Shown one piece after another: positions 51,444 to 61,373 of a stretch of 64,000 bases of DNA. A model generated the notes under the pieces. That model ran no database searches, was not told the DNA's origin, and saw only the letters and a list, made by a program, of their open reading frames with translations. Every line of letters starts with the position of its first letter. Positions within the stretch are counted from its first letter, which is position 1. Origin of the DNA: Planomonospora parontospora (GTDB taxonomy: Bacteria; Actinomycetota; Actinomycetes; Streptosporangiales; Streptosporangiaceae); assembly GCA_014647935.1 (NCBI GenBank), contig BMQD01000001.1, forward strand, positions 186,001 through 250,000, read 5' to 3'. Both the position numbers and the translations under genes were made by a program.

Positions 51444-52640
51444 ATGTCCCGGTACCGGCTCTCCCCCACCCCCGCCCAGGAGGCGGCGCTGGCGGAGCAC
51501 TGCGCGCACGCCAGGTTCGTGTGGAACCTCGCCGTCGAGCAGCACGCGCACTGGAAGCCGGGCCGCAAGGGCGCGCCGGGCTTCGCCGAGCAGTGCCGCC
51601 AGCTCACCGAAGCGCGAGCGGCCTTCGGCTGGCTGGCCGCCGGGTCGATCGTCGTGCAGCAGCAGGCGCTGAAGGATTTCGCCCAGGCCATGGCGAACTT
51701 CTTCGGCGGCACCCACCGCAAGCCGACCTGGCGCAGACGCGGCCGGAGTGAGGGGTTCCGGATCGTCGCCGTCAAAGCCGACCATGTGCGACGCCTGTCG
51801 CGCAACACCGGCGAGGTGAAGATCCCGAAAGTCGGCTGGGTGCGGTTCCGCTGGTCCCGCGCCGTGCCCGGCGGCGCGAAGTCCTACCGGATCACCCGGG
51901 ATGCGGCCGGGCGCTGGCATGTCGCGTTCGCCGCCGTCCCGCAGCCGGTGCCCGCGCCCGCAACGGGTGAGGCCGTCGGCGTGGACCGGGGTGTGGCCGC
52001 CTCGGCGGCGCTGTCGACCGGCCAACTGCTGACCGCTCCCGGGCTGCGCGAGCCCGAGGCCAGGCGGCTGCTGCGGCTTGAGCGGAAACTCGCCCGCGCC
52101 CGCCGCGGTTCCCACCGGCGGGCGAAGGTCAAGGCCGCCCTCGCGAAGCTGAAGGCCCGCCAGAGCGACCGGCGCAGGGACTGGGTGGAGAAGACCTCCA
52201 CCGACCTGGCGCGCCGGTTCGACGTCATCGCCGTCGAAGACCTGAAGATCCGGAACATGACCCGGTCGGCGAAGGGCACCGTCGAGCAGCCGGGAACGAA
52301 CGTCCGCCAGAAAGCAGGGCTGAACCGGGCCATCCTCGCCGCCGGGTGGGGGCGGCTCGTGACCCGTCTGGAGGACAAGGCCCCCGGCCGCGTCGTCAAG
52401 ATCAACCCCGCGTACACGTCGCAGACCTGCAACACCTGCGGGCACCGCGCCCCGGACAACCGCGAGAGCCAAGCGGTCTTCCGGTGCGTCGCCTGCGGGC
52501 ATCGGGCCGACGCCGATGTGAACGCGGCCTGCAACCTCCGGGACACCGCCGTGGGGCGCACGGTGGCTGAGCGGGGAGGCTCGCCGTTGGGCGGGCCGGT
52601 GAACCGCGAACCTCAACGCGACCTCCTCCTTGTGGGGTAG
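51444..52640 (+). CDS. tnpB: TnpB RNA-guided nuclease, full length
   Basis: The 398-residue protein has the TnpB N terminus YRLSPTPAQEAALAEHCAHA, RuvC-I Asp in AVGVDRGVAAS, RuvC-II Glu in DVIAVEDLKI, the zinc finger CNTCG and CVACG, and RuvC-III Asp in ADADVNAACNL. All catalytic residues are present, so it should be an active omega-RNA-guided nuclease. It is only distantly related to the tnpB at 5966, despite the similar transposon ends. Confidence 0.93.
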   Translation: MSRYRLSPTPAQEAALAEHCAHARFVWNLAVEQHAHWKPGRKGAPGFAEQCRQLTEARAAFGWLAAGSIVVQQQALKDFAQAMANFFGGTHRKPTWRRRGRSEGFRIVAVKADHVRRLSRNTGEVKIPKVGWVRFRWSRAVPGGAKSYRITRDAAGRWHVAFAAVPQPVPAPATGEAVGVDRGVAASAALSTGQLLTAPGLREPEARRLLRLERKLARARRGSHRRAKVKAALAKLKARQSDRRRDWVEKTSTDLARRFDVIAVEDLKIRNMTRSAKGTVEQPGTNVRQKAGLNRAILAAGWGRLVTRLEDKAPGRVVKINPAYTSQTCNTCGHRAPDNRESQAVFRCVACGHRADADVNAACNLRDTAVGRTVAERGGSPLGGPVNREPQRDLLLVG

Positions 52641-52683
52641 TCGCCGTTGGAATCCCCCGTCTTCAGACGGGGGAGGACGTCAA
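52530..52683 (+). ncRNA. Predicted omega RNA (right-end RNA) of element 2
   Basis: By analogy with characterised TnpB systems the guide RNA should overlap the tnpB 3' end and finish at the right end. The segment contains the TTCA-loop hairpin at 52654-52673 and ends GACGTCAA; the adjoining flank GACTCGGCGGTCACG would be the guide. Not verified beyond position and fold. Confidence 0.35.
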
Positions 52684-52953
52684 GACTCGGCGGTCACGAC
52701 CCGCCGGGCGGGGCGGCGGTGACCGGGGCGGGAGCCGGCACGGCGGCCGGGACGCGGACCGGGGGTCCGGCCGAGGGCGGTGCGGGGCCGGCGGGGCGGC
52801 CGCCGGGCGGACTCCCGAGGTGATCGCGAGGAGTGGGTCGTGACGACCCCTGGACGGGGCGAGATGAGCTGTTCGTCTACATTGAAGCGGACAGTGGACT
52901 AATCGTCCTTATTGGACCTGGCCATCATCTCGTTGAGCGGACATCTTTGACAC

Positions 52954-54132
52954 ATGAGTGAGCTTCGCCCGGAGACCCGTACCGTCCACCTTCCCCAGCC
53001 GCCGCTGGAGGGCAGCCGCCCGATCACGGTGCCGCTCTACCAGACCTCCGGCTTCGTCTTCGACGACCCGGCGGTCTTCGCCGACGGGATGAACCGCCCC
53101 GACGGGCCGTTCGTCTACGGCCGGCTGTCGAACCCGACGGTCCGCTCCCTGGAGGAGGCCGTCGCGGACCTGGAGGGCGGCGTCGGCGCCGTGGCCACCG
53201 GCTCGGGCATGGGCGCGATCAACTCGGTGCTGCTCGGCCTGCTCCGGCCGGGCGACCACGTGATCGCGCAGAAGGCCCTCTACGGCGGCACCGCCGGGGC
53301 GCTCAACGACCTGGTCGCGCGGTTCGGCGTCGAGGTCTCCTACGTCCCCGAGGACGACCCCGCCGCGCTGCGCGCCGCCGTACGGCCGTCCACGAAGCTG
53401 GTCTACCTGGAGACGATCGCCAACCCGGTGACCCAGGTGGCCGACCTGCCGGGGATGTGCGCCGCGGCGCGCGAGGCCGGGCTGGTCTCGGTGGTGGACA
53501 ACACCTTCGCCTCGCCGATCCTGTGCCGCCCGATCGAGCACGGCGCCGACATCGTGGTGCACTCCACCACCAAGTACCTGGGCGGCCACACCGACGTGCT
53601 CGGCGGCATCGCGGTCTTCGCCTCCGACGAGCTGCACCGTACGGTGTGGAAGTACGCCACCGGCCTGGGCGCGACCGCCGACCCGTTCGCCGCCTGGCTG
53701 ACCCTGCGCGGCATCCAGACGCTGCCGCTGCGCATGGAGCGCCACTGCGCCAACGCCCACGAGCTGGCGCTGCGGCTGGACGCCCACCCGGCGGTCGCGG
53801 CCGTGCACTGGCCCGGCCTGCCCTCGCACCCCTCGCACGCGCTGGCCGCCAAGCTGCTGCCGGGCTTCGGCGGGGTCTTCTCCTTCGACCTCGTCGGCGG
53901 GCGCGCCGCCGGGGAGCGGTTCATGAGCGCGGTACGGCTGGCGCTGCTGGCCCCCTCGCTCGGCGGCGTGGAGACGCTGATCCTGCACCCGGCGACCACC
54001 TCCCACAAGTCGCTGACGGCCGAGGAACTGGCCCGGCACGGGATCGGCGAGGGGACCGTCCGGGTGGCGGTCGGAATCGAGCACGTCGAGGACCTGTGGG
54101 CCGACTTCGAGCAGGCGCTCTCCCGGTCCTGA
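52954..54132 (+). CDS. Cystathionine gamma-synthase/gamma-lyase family PLP enzyme
   Basis: The 392-residue fold-type I enzyme has the trans-sulfuration family features: TVPLYQTSGFVF, VYGRLSNPTVRSLE, ATGSGMGAIN (phosphate-binding), DNTFASP and HSTTKYLGGHTD with the Schiff-base lysine Lys207. Substitutions do not separate gamma-synthase, gamma-lyase and methionine gamma-lyase by eye. It stands alone; the 270 bp upstream include an AT-richer stretch (52875-52950) likely to hold the promoter. Confidence 0.88.
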   Translation: MSELRPETRTVHLPQPPLEGSRPITVPLYQTSGFVFDDPAVFADGMNRPDGPFVYGRLSNPTVRSLEEAVADLEGGVGAVATGSGMGAINSVLLGLLRPGDHVIAQKALYGGTAGALNDLVARFGVEVSYVPEDDPAALRAAVRPSTKLVYLETIANPVTQVADLPGMCAAAREAGLVSVVDNTFASPILCRPIEHGADIVVHSTTKYLGGHTDVLGGIAVFASDELHRTVWKYATGLGATADPFAAWLTLRGIQTLPLRMERHCANAHELALRLDAHPAVAAVHWPGLPSHPSHALAAKLLPGFGGVFSFDLVGGRAAGERFMSAVRLALLAPSLGGVETLILHPATTSHKSLTAEELARHGIGEGTVRVAVGIEHVEDLWADFEQALSRS

Positions 54133-54170
54133 ACCGGTCCTGAACCGGCCCTGAACCGGCCCTGGAACGG
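54125..54170. repeat. 11-bp tandem repeat after the PLP enzyme gene
   Basis: GGTCCTGAACC recurs at 54125, 54136 and (as GGCCCTGAACC) 54147, with a decayed fourth copy. The first copy contains the TGA stop of the upstream gene, so the repeat probably arose by slippage over the gene end. Related words continue to about 54195. Confidence 0.75.
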
Positions 54171-54368
54171 CCCGCTGGACCGGCCCTGGACCGACGGACC
54201 GCCCCTGAGAAGCGGGCGCTCTTTCGGTCCTGAGTCCTGAGCCTGCCCCGGAAAGGGACTGTGACCTGCGGTCATGACCTGGGTTCCCGAGCCGGGGCGC
54301 GGTAGCATCGGGGCGGGCGGTCCGCTTTCCGGGCCGCCCTTCCGTGAGCGTCCTGCGGGGGTGGCGCG

Positions 54369-55376
54369 ATGCCGCTGAAGAGCTACGGGGTCCTGGCCGG
54401 CCGGGCCGTCGAGCGGCGGCGGGAGGGGTCGACCGACACCCCCCACTACCAGCTCCACCTGACCGACGACGCGGGGGTCTCATACCGGGTCGCGGTCAAC
54501 GTCCTGTCCCAGCAGGCCCCCTCCGAGCTGCTCTACCACGCCGACGAGGACTTCCGGCACCCGCTGACCGCGCTGCTGCCGCGGACCGCCGGGGGCTGGA
54601 CCGCCCTGGCGTCCGCCCCCGGCGGGGCCGCGCTGGACTTCGTCCGGGGCAACCTGTTCGACCCGGCCGCGATGCGAGCGCTCCCGCCCGACGTGCCCGG
54701 GGTGGACAACGACCTGGCGGACAAGTTCGACCACTACGTCGAGCGGGCCGTCGCCGACCCCGCCGCGATCGTCTACGCCTTCGGCGAGCGGTGGGGTCCC
54801 GAACCCCGCACCCGGGACAAGGTCTTCGGCTTCCTGCCCGGCAACGGCGTGCACGACATCCACATGAACCAGGGCAATTCGCGGCGCTTCCGCGGCGACG
54901 ACGGCGTCTGGCAGGACGGCGGGCTACTGCTGTCCTTCCCGGGCGAGTCGCGGTGGGTGGCGATCTTCCTGGCCTTCCAGTCCCAGTCCTGGCACACCGA
55001 CGACGTCACCGGGCACGCCCTGGACGAGGTCCCGTCCCGGCCCGGCCCCGGCGAGGAGCCCGTCCGGATCGTGGCCGCGCTGGTCAACCCCGCCGGACCC
55101 GGGCCGGGAGGTGAGACCGTCACCCTGCTGAACGCCTCGCCCGCCCCGGTGGACCTCGACGGCTGGCGGCTCGCCGACCGGCGGGGGAACGCCCTCCCGC
55201 TCCCGGCGGGGGCGCTGGCCCCCGGCGCGGTCCTCGCCGTGCCGGTCGGGGAGCCGTTCGCGCTGGACGACGGCGGCGGCACGATCACCCTGCTGGACGC
55301 GGCCGGACTCAGGGTCCACGGGGTCTCCTACACTTCGGCGCAGGGCCGGCGCGAGGGCTGGACGCTGACCTTCTGA
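54369..55376 (+). CDS. YukJ-like (DUF2278) protein with C-terminal lamin-tail domain
   Basis: The 335-residue protein starts MPLKSYGVLAGRAVERR as in YukJ/DUF2278, with GNGVHDIHMNQGNS and WVAIFLAFQSQSWHTDD marking the main domain (1-220). The rest (about 225-335) is a lamin-tail-like beta sandwich: VRIVAALVNPAGPGPGGETV, DGWRLADRRGNALPL and GGTITLLDAAG. The fusion is recurrent in actinomycetes. DUF2278 function is unknown; the lamin-tail domain often accompanies nucleases or surface proteins. No signal peptide is present. Confidence 0.82.
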   Translation: MPLKSYGVLAGRAVERRREGSTDTPHYQLHLTDDAGVSYRVAVNVLSQQAPSELLYHADEDFRHPLTALLPRTAGGWTALASAPGGAALDFVRGNLFDPAAMRALPPDVPGVDNDLADKFDHYVERAVADPAAIVYAFGERWGPEPRTRDKVFGFLPGNGVHDIHMNQGNSRRFRGDDGVWQDGGLLLSFPGESRWVAIFLAFQSQSWHTDDVTGHALDEVPSRPGPGEEPVRIVAALVNPAGPGPGGETVTLLNASPAPVDLDGWRLADRRGNALPLPAGALAPGAVLAVPVGEPFALDDGGGTITLLDAAGLRVHGVSYTSAQGRREGWTLTF

Positions 55377-55411
55377 GGTGTGATCCGGGATATGGGCGAG
55401 GGGTACCGCGG

Positions 55412-56332
55412 GTGAGCGTGTCGACGGAGGACGTGGAGCGGGCGGCGGTGCGCATCGCGGGGCATGCCCGCCGTACCCCGCTGCTGGAGGCGGAGCCGGG
55501 GCTGCTGCTGAAGCTGGAGACCGTGCAGCACTCCGGGTCGTTCAAGGCCAGGGGCGGCTTCAACCGCGCCCTGGCCGCGCGGGAGGCGGGAGACCTGCCC
55601 GAGGCGGGACTGATCGCGGCCAGCGGCGGCAACCACGGCCTGGCGGTGGCGCACGTCGCGCGGGCGCTGGGGCTGCGGGCCGAGATCTTCGTCCCGACGG
55701 TGTCCAGCCCGGTGAAGGTGGCCGGGCTGCGGGCGCTGGAGGCGGAGGTGACCCAGACCGGTGCGATCTACGCCGAGGCCTACGAGGCCTCCGTCAAGCG
55801 GGCCGCGGAGACCGGAGCACTGGAGATCCACGCCTACGACCAGCCCGACGTGGTCGCCGGTCAGGGCACGGTCGGGCTGGAGGTGCTGGAGCAGAGCGGG
55901 GGGGTCGACACCGTGCTCGTCGCCGTCGGCGGCGGCGGGCTGGTCGCGGGGGTGACGGCCGCGCTCGGCGGCCGGGCCCGGGTCGTGGCGGTGGAGCCCG
56001 AGCGGATCCCGACCCTGAACCGCGCCCTGGCCGCCGGAGGGCCGGTCCGGGTGGAGGTGAGCGGGGTGGGCGCCGACGCGCTCGGCGCCAGCCTGATCGG
56101 CCGGATCGCCTACGACGTCACCAGCGCCGCCGGGGTGGAGAGCGTCCTGGTGCCCGACGAGGCCATCGTCGAGGCCCGCCACGAGCTGTGGCGGTCCTAC
56201 CGGGTCGCCGCCGAGCACGCCGGAGCCGCGGCCCTGGCCGCCCTGCGCTGCGGCGCCTACACGCCCGCCCCCGGGGAGCGGGTCGCCGTCATCGTCTGCG
56301 GCGCCAACACCGACCCCGCCACACTCGCCTGA
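55412..56332 (+). CDS. Serine/threonine dehydratase (IlvA/TdcB-like PLP enzyme)
   Basis: The 306-residue fold-type II PLP enzyme has GSFKARGGFN with Schiff-base Lys45, the phosphate-binding ASGGNHGLAVAHVAR, and VAVGGGGLVAGV. It lacks the C-terminal ACT regulatory domain of biosynthetic IlvA, so it is the catabolic or promiscuous type. It would deaminate threonine or serine to 2-oxo acids. The GTG start gives the normal N-terminal helix. Confidence 0.9.
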   Translation: MSVSTEDVERAAVRIAGHARRTPLLEAEPGLLLKLETVQHSGSFKARGGFNRALAAREAGDLPEAGLIAASGGNHGLAVAHVARALGLRAEIFVPTVSSPVKVAGLRALEAEVTQTGAIYAEAYEASVKRAAETGALEIHAYDQPDVVAGQGTVGLEVLEQSGGVDTVLVAVGGGGLVAGVTAALGGRARVVAVEPERIPTLNRALAAGGPVRVEVSGVGADALGASLIGRIAYDVTSAAGVESVLVPDEAIVEARHELWRSYRVAAEHAGAAALAALRCGAYTPAPGERVAVIVCGANTDPATLA

Positions 56333-56491
56333 CGGGAACCGGCGGGCCGGCATCGGGCAGGCCTCTGCGGGCAGGCCCGGCGCCGGGTGGCCGCCGGTGG
56401 GTGAGTGCTTCCACGGCCCGGACCCGATGCCCGACGCGGACCGGCGCCGCCCGCCGTACCGGCCTGGTGGTACGGCGGGCGGCCGGTGGGA

Positions 56492-57352
56492 TCAGCGGTA
56501 GCTGTGCTCGGCGGTGGGGAAGGCCCCGCTGGTCACCTCGTCGGCGAAGGCGCGGACCGCGCGGTCCATCTCCTCGGCCAGGTTGAAGTACTTCTTGACG
56601 AACTTGGCCGGGCGGGCGGTGAGGCCCATCAGGTCCTGCCAGACGAGGACCTGGGCGTCGGTGGCCGGACCGGCGCCGATGCCGATCGTGGGGATCGGCA
56701 GGGAGGCCGTGACCCGCTCGGCCAGGTCGGCGGGGACGCACTCCAGGACGACGGAGAAGGCCCCGGCCGCCGCCAGGTCCTTGGCGTCGGCCATCAGCTC
56801 GTCGCCCGACTGGCCGCGGCCCTGCACCCGGTAGCCGCCGAAGGCGTTGACCGACTGCGGGGTCAGGCCGAGGTGGGCCATGACCGGGATGCCGGCCGCG
56901 ACCAGGGCCTCGACCTGGGGGAGGACCCTGCGCCCGCCCTCCAGCTTGACCGCGTGGGCGCCCGCCTCCTTCATGAACCGCACGGCCGTCTCCAGCGCCT
57001 GCTGGGTGGAGGCCTGGTAGGAGCCGAACGGCAGGTCGGCGACGACCAGCGCCCGGGAGGAGCCGCGCACCACGGCCGCGGTCAGCGGCATCAGGTCGTC
57101 GACGGAGACGGGCAGCGTCGAGTCGTGGCCGTAGACGACCATGGCGGCCGAGTCGCCGACGAGCAGCACCGGGATGCCGGCCTCGTCGAAGACCCGGGCG
57201 GTCATCGCGTCGTACGCGGTGACCATCGGCCACTTCTCGCCGCGCTCCTTGGCGGCGGCGATGTCGCGCACGGTGATCCTTCGCCCGGACTGCCCGCCGT
57301 ACAGGGCGGTGGTCTGCGGGACGGAGACGGAAGAGGGCACGGAAGAGGACAC
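56492..57352 (-). CDS. panB: 3-methyl-2-oxobutanoate hydroxymethyltransferase
   Basis: The 286-residue enzyme makes ketopantoate, the first step to pantothenate and coenzyme A. Motifs are [38 protein letters not shown] (Mg-binding Asp), [20 protein letters not shown] and [13 protein letters not shown] at 57352 with AGGAGG 6 nt upstream is the likely start; a second GTG four codons later is possible. It is an isolated gene, divergent from the MFS transporter. Confidence 0.94.
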   Translation of the reverse strand: MSSSVPSSVSVPQTTALYGGQSGRRITVRDIAAAKERGEKWPMVTAYDAMTARVFDEAGIPVLLVGDSAAMVVYGHDSTLPVSVDDLMPLTAAVVRGSSRALVVADLPFGSYQASTQQALETAVRFMKEAGAHAVKLEGGRRVLPQVEALVAAGIPVMAHLGLTPQSVNAFGGYRVQGRGQSGDELMADAKDLAAAGAFSVVLECVPADLAERVTASLPIPTIGIGAGPATDAQVLVWQDLMGLTARPAKFVKKYFNLAEEMDRAVRAFADEVTSGAFPTAEHSYR

Positions 57353-57513
57353 GGAAAGCCTCCTGAGAGTCTCGAGGCGCCCCTGTGGCGTCCCCGGACG
57401 GTTCCGATGATGACATGCGTCCGATGGGTTAAACACCCCTTGACTCGCCGGTAATCCGGTGGCGGGGGTGTCGGCCGGGTGCGGCACAATGCAGGCGGAG
57501 GTAAGCAATAAAA

Positions 57514-58722
57514 ATGGCAATGGAACCTTACCGTCGTCTGCTGGCGCTGCCCGGGGTGCGGACGCTGCTGCTCGTGGGCCTGCTCGCGCGCATCCCGTCC
57601 ACCGCGGTGAACATCACCCTCGTCCTGCACGTGGCCGAGGGACTCGGTCTCGGCTATACCTGGGCGGGCGTGGTGACCGCGGCCTGCACGGCGGGCATGG
57701 CGGTGGGGGCGCCGCTGGCCGGGCGGTTCGTCGACTCCTACGGCCTGCGCCCCGTCCTGCTGACGACCACCGCCGCCCAGGCGCTCTTCTGGGCCACGGC
57801 GTGGGCGATGCCGTTCCCCGTGCTGGTCGTCGCCTCCGCGCTGGCGGGCCTGCTGGCGCTGCCGGTGTTCAGCGTGATCCGGCAGTGCCTGGCGGCCATG
57901 GTCCCCGAGGACCAGCGCAGGATCGGCTTCTCCGCGGACTCGATCCTGGTGGAGCTGTCCTACATGGCCGGGCCCGCGCTCGGGGTGGCCGGGATGACCG
58001 CGCTCGGCGGCAGGTGGACGATGTGCGCCATCGCGGCCGGTCTGGTCGGCTCCGGGACGGCGCTGGTCATGCTGAACCCGCCGGTCCGCTCCGCCGAGGA
58101 ACTGGCCGCTCCGGCGGAGAAGGTCTCCCGGCGCCGGTGGCTGACCCCGGGACTGGTCACCCTGCTAGGCACCGCCTCGGCGGCCACCTTCGTGCTGACC
58201 GCCACCGAGCTGTCGCTGGTCGCGACGATGAACCGGGCGGGCGACACGGCCTGGACGGGGTTGGCGATCGGGATCTGGTGCCTCTACTCGCTGCTGGGCG
58301 GCCTCGTCTACGGCGGGCTGCCCCGGGGTTTCTCCCCCCTGGTCCTGATCGGCGCCATGGGCCTGCTCACCGTCCCGGTCGGCCTGGTGGGGGACGACTG
58401 GCGCTGGGTGCTCATCGCGCTCGTCCCGGCCGGGGTGCTGTGCGCGCCCGGCATCTCCTCCACCGTCGAGGCGGTCACCCGCATGGTGCCGGCCGGGGCC
58501 CGGGGCGAGGCGATGGGCCTGCACGGCACGGCGCTCCTGCTGGGCGGGGCGGTCTCCGCGCCGGTCGCAGGCGCGGTCATCGACGGCCCCGGCCCGGGCT
58601 GGGCCTTCGCGGCCGCCGGTCTGGTGAGCGTGGCGATGGTGCTGGTCGCCCTGCCGTTCCGCGCGGGGTCGCGCCCTCCGACGGGGGAGCCCGGACCGGT
58701 CACCGCGAAGACGACCGCCTGA
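57514..58722 (+). CDS. Major facilitator superfamily transporter
   Basis: The 402-residue protein has 12 predicted membrane helices with the MFS loop [16 protein letters not shown] (motif A, about residues 68-83) between helices 2 and 3. GGAGGT lies 10 nt before the ATG. It resembles drug or small-molecule exporters of the DHA1 class in actinomycetes; substrate unknown. A promoter-like region lies in the 160 bp shared with panB. Confidence 0.87.
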   Translation: MAMEPYRRLLALPGVRTLLLVGLLARIPSTAVNITLVLHVAEGLGLGYTWAGVVTAACTAGMAVGAPLAGRFVDSYGLRPVLLTTTAAQALFWATAWAMPFPVLVVASALAGLLALPVFSVIRQCLAAMVPEDQRRIGFSADSILVELSYMAGPALGVAGMTALGGRWTMCAIAAGLVGSGTALVMLNPPVRSAEELAAPAEKVSRRRWLTPGLVTLLGTASAATFVLTATELSLVATMNRAGDTAWTGLAIGIWCLYSLLGGLVYGGLPRGFSPLVLIGAMGLLTVPVGLVGDDWRWVLIALVPAGVLCAPGISSTVEAVTRMVPAGARGEAMGLHGTALLLGGAVSAPVAGAVIDGPGPGWAFAAAGLVSVAMVLVALPFRAGSRPPTGEPGPVTAKTTA

Positions 58723-58774
58723 CCCCGGGCGCACGGGGGAGGTGAACGCGGGGTTAATACGAAACGGTGCTGTT

Positions 58775-58826
58775 GCGTATCGAAATAGATAGCGATACGC
58801 TCTCGTTGCGAAACTAGAGCGTATCG
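58775..58826. promoter_or_regulatory. TetR-type operator region of MFS exporter
   Basis: GCGTATCG (58775-58782) and CGATACGC (58793-58800) form a perfect inverted repeat with a 10-bp spacer, and a third half-site GCGTATCG is at 58819-58826, just 14 bp before the exporter start. A weaker pair TACGAAAC/GTTGCGTA precedes them. The layout suits autorepression by the TetR gene downstream. Confidence 0.65.
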
Positions 58827-58840
58827 AAACAGGGGTTCCC

Positions 58841-60400
58841 GTGGACCAGAAGCTCGGTCATCCGAGACGTTGGCAGATCCTCGGAGTGCTGGTCTTCAGC
58901 CTCCTGGCGGTCGTGCTCGACAACACCATCCTCAACGTCGCACTGAAGACGATCGCCGACCCGGCCGAAGGGCTGGGCGCCACCCAGAGCGAGCTCGAGT
59001 GGGCGATCAACTCCTACACCCTCGTCTTCGCCGGACTGCTGTTCACCTTCGGGGTGATCGGCGACCGGACCGGCCGCAAGCGCATGCTGCTGATCGGCAT
59101 GGTCCTGTTCGGTCTGTCCTCGCTGGCCAGCGCCTACGCCCAGGACCCGATGCAGCTGATCGTCGCCCGCGCGTTCATGGGCGTGGGCGGAGCCGCGATC
59201 ATGCCCGCCACGCTGGCGATCATCTCCAACGTCTTCCCGCCGGCCGAGCGCGGCAAGGCGATCGGCGTCTGGGCCGGCGGCGTCGGCCTGGCCGTGGCGA
59301 TCGGCCCCATCACCGGAGGGCTGCTCATTGAGCACTTCTGGTGGGGCTCGGTCTTCCTGATCAACCTGCCGATCGTGCTGGTCAGCATGGTGCTGATCGG
59401 ACTGGTCGTGCCCGAGTCGCGCGACCCCCGGCCGTCCAGGCTCGACCCGGTCGGCGTGCTGCTGTCCATCGTGGGCCTCGTCGCCGTCACCTACGGCATC
59501 ATCCGCGGAGGCGAGCTCGCCACGGTCGCCAGCGCCGAGGTCCTCGTCCCGACGATTCTGGGCCTGGCCGTCCTGGCCGCCTTCGTCTGGTACGAGCGCC
59601 GCATCGACCACCCGGCCTTCGACGTCACCTACTTCCGCGACCCGCGCTTCTCCACCGCGATCGCCATGGTCGGCATCGTGTTCTTCGCGATGATGGGCGC
59701 GATGTTCTTCCTGGTCTTCTACCTGCAGATCGTGCTGGGCTTCAGCGCGCTGCAGGCCGGGGCCCTGATGATCCCGTTCGCCGCGGCGCAGCTCATCTTC
59801 GCCCCGCTCAGCCAGCGGATGGCCGGGCGCTTCGGCGCCAAGCCGACGGCGACCGTCAGCATGGTGATCGTGGCCGCCGCGCTGGCCGCCTACGCGCTGA
59901 TGGACCGGCACACCCCGATCCTCTTCATCGAGGTCGTCTTCTTCGTCCAGGGCGCGGCGATGGCCAACATCATGCCCCCGGCGACCACCGCCATCATGGA
60001 GGCGCTGCCCCGCGAGAAGGCCGGTGTCGGCTCGGCCATGAGCAACACCGTCCGCCAGGTCGCCGGCGCGCTCGGCGTCGCCCTGCTCGGCTCGCTGCTC
60101 TCGGCCGCCTACCGCGACGGGATCACCCCGGCTCTGGCCGGTCTGCCGGAGGACGCCCGGCACCTCGCCGGCGAGTCCCTGCCCGGCACCCTCGCCGTCG
60201 CCCAAGGGCTCGGCGAGCGCGGCGCCGCGCTGATGGAGCCCGCCTTCCGGGCCTTCCTGGACGGCATGCACCTCACCGCCCTGGTCTCGGCCGGCATCGC
60301 CCTGGCCGGAGCGCTGGTGGTGCTGAAGTGGCTGCCCGGCAAGCACGCCCCCGCCGCGGAACCGGACAGGGAGCACGGCAAGGAACCAGCGGTAGTGTAG
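58841..60400 (+). CDS. DHA2-family (EmrB/QacA) drug exporter
   Basis: The 519-residue protein has 14 membrane helices and DHA2 motifs: [13 protein letters not shown] (motif D1, residues 28-40), [13 protein letters not shown] (motif A) and [21 protein letters not shown] (motif C, split here: [12 protein letters not shown] then WWGSVFLIN). It should expel lipophilic drugs by proton antiport. The GTG start lies just after a set of palindromic half-sites, and a TetR gene follows 7 bp after its stop, which indicates drug-inducible control. Confidence 0.92.
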   Translation: MDQKLGHPRRWQILGVLVFSLLAVVLDNTILNVALKTIADPAEGLGATQSELEWAINSYTLVFAGLLFTFGVIGDRTGRKRMLLIGMVLFGLSSLASAYAQDPMQLIVARAFMGVGGAAIMPATLAIISNVFPPAERGKAIGVWAGGVGLAVAIGPITGGLLIEHFWWGSVFLINLPIVLVSMVLIGLVVPESRDPRPSRLDPVGVLLSIVGLVAVTYGIIRGGELATVASAEVLVPTILGLAVLAAFVWYERRIDHPAFDVTYFRDPRFSTAIAMVGIVFFAMMGAMFFLVFYLQIVLGFSALQAGALMIPFAAAQLIFAPLSQRMAGRFGAKPTATVSMVIVAAALAAYALMDRHTPILFIEVVFFVQGAAMANIMPPATTAIMEALPREKAGVGSAMSNTVRQVAGALGVALLGSLLSAAYRDGITPALAGLPEDARHLAGESLPGTLAVAQGLGERGAALMEPAFRAFLDGMHLTALVSAGIALAGALVVLKWLPGKHAPAAEPDREHGKEPAVV

Positions 60401-60407
60401 GCGCGCT

Positions 60408-61025
60408 ATGACGACCACGGACGAGACCCGGCCCGCCCGCCCCGCGGGCCGTCCCCGCAGCGCCAGGGCGGAGAAGGCGATCATCGAGGCGACCCTCGAC
60501 CTGATCAGTGAGAGCGTGAGCCTCTCCGAGCTCTCCATCGAGGCCGTCGCCGCCCGCGCGGGCGTCGGCAAGACCACGATCTACCGGCGCTGGTCCAGCA
60601 AGGAGGACCTGGTCGTCGACGCGCTGGCCACGCTCAAGGCGCCGATCCCTCCGCTGGAGGGCCGGACCGTCCGCGAGGACCTCGCCGTCTACCTGGAGGT
60701 CATCGGCCGGGAGGCGTGCGACGTGCGGAGCCGGTGCGTGATGAACATCGCGATGAACGAGGCGGGCCGCCACCCCCAGCTGGTGGAGCGGATCCGGCAG
60801 GCGGTGATCAAGCCCCGCCGGGAGGCGCTGGGGGCGCTGCTGCGCCGGGGGATCGAGACGGGCGAGCTCCGGCCCGACCTCGACCTCCCGGTCGCGATGG
60901 CGACGGTGGTCGGCAGCATGATGTGGTACGTCAAGTCGGCCGGGTTCGGCGGGGTCGAGGAGCACCCCGAGGATCTCGTCGAGCGCATGGTCGACCACCT
61001 CATGGCCGGTCTCGCGCCCCGCTGA
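60408..61025 (+). CDS. TetR-family transcriptional regulator
   Basis: The 205-residue regulator has an N-terminal TetR helix-turn-helix (about 20-66: IEAVAARAGVGKTTIYRRWS) and a C-terminal TetR_C ligand domain. It is cotranscribed with the DHA2 exporter and probably represses it by binding the palindromes at 58775-58826. The ligand cannot be named from sequence. Confidence 0.92.
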   Translation: MTTTDETRPARPAGRPRSARAEKAIIEATLDLISESVSLSELSIEAVAARAGVGKTTIYRRWSSKEDLVVDALATLKAPIPPLEGRTVREDLAVYLEVIGREACDVRSRCVMNIAMNEAGRHPQLVERIRQAVIKPRREALGALLRRGIETGELRPDLDLPVAMATVVGSMMWYVKSAGFGGVEEHPEDLVERMVDHLMAGLAPR

Positions 61026-61103
61026 GCGCCCGTACGGCCCGTCGGCGACGCGGCCGGGTGAGGACGCTGCCGGCCGGCGGCGCGGTCCGACCGGGACGGC
61101 CGG

Positions 61104-61373
61104 TCAGCGGCGGCGCGGTCCGGCCAGGACGGCCGGGTCGAAGGTGATCTCGTACGGCTCGGCCAGGGAGAGCGTCTGCCCGGCCCGCGCCGCCGCGACC
61201 TTGACGTACTCGCCCTCCTCGGCGGTGAACACCTCCACCAGGGGCACCGCGCCCTCCTCGCCGTGCAGCTCCACCCGCATGAACACCGGGACGCCGGCGG
61301 CGGCGTAGGAGGAGGGCTTGACGATGAAAAGGAGGGATCGGTCCGTGCCCGGGCGCGGCTCCGTCGTCACCCG
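61104..61373 (-). pseudogene. Uma2-family nuclease remnant (C-terminal part only)
   Basis: The minus-strand frame encodes VKPSSYAAAGVPVFMRVEL and a C-terminal EPYEITFDPAVLAGPRR, which match the last third of Uma2 proteins. The N-terminal and catalytic portions are missing, and upstream the sequence runs into the nadE terminator. It is the second damaged Uma2 gene in the window. Confidence 0.65.

Larger units (their letters stand above)
51210..52683 (+). mobile_element. IS200/IS605-type TnpB-only element (IS1341-like), element 2
   Basis: The left end reads CAGGATGCC with hairpin CGGCC-TTCA-GGCCG (51220-51233); the right end has CCCCCGTC-TTCA-GACGGGGG (52654-52673) and ends GACGTCAA. Both ends match element 1 at 5698-6978 in layout and loop sequence. 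The element carries a small ribbon-helix-helix gene (minus) and an intact tnpB (plus) but no tnpA. It is intergenic, between the ABC operon promoter and a trans-sulfuration enzyme. The exact first and last bases are inferred by comparison with element 1. Confidence 0.75.

Noticed and set aside
52684-52953. Possible gene between TnpB element 2 and the PLP enzyme
   Set aside because: Only short frames of biased composition are present; the AT-richer end is better explained as a promoter.
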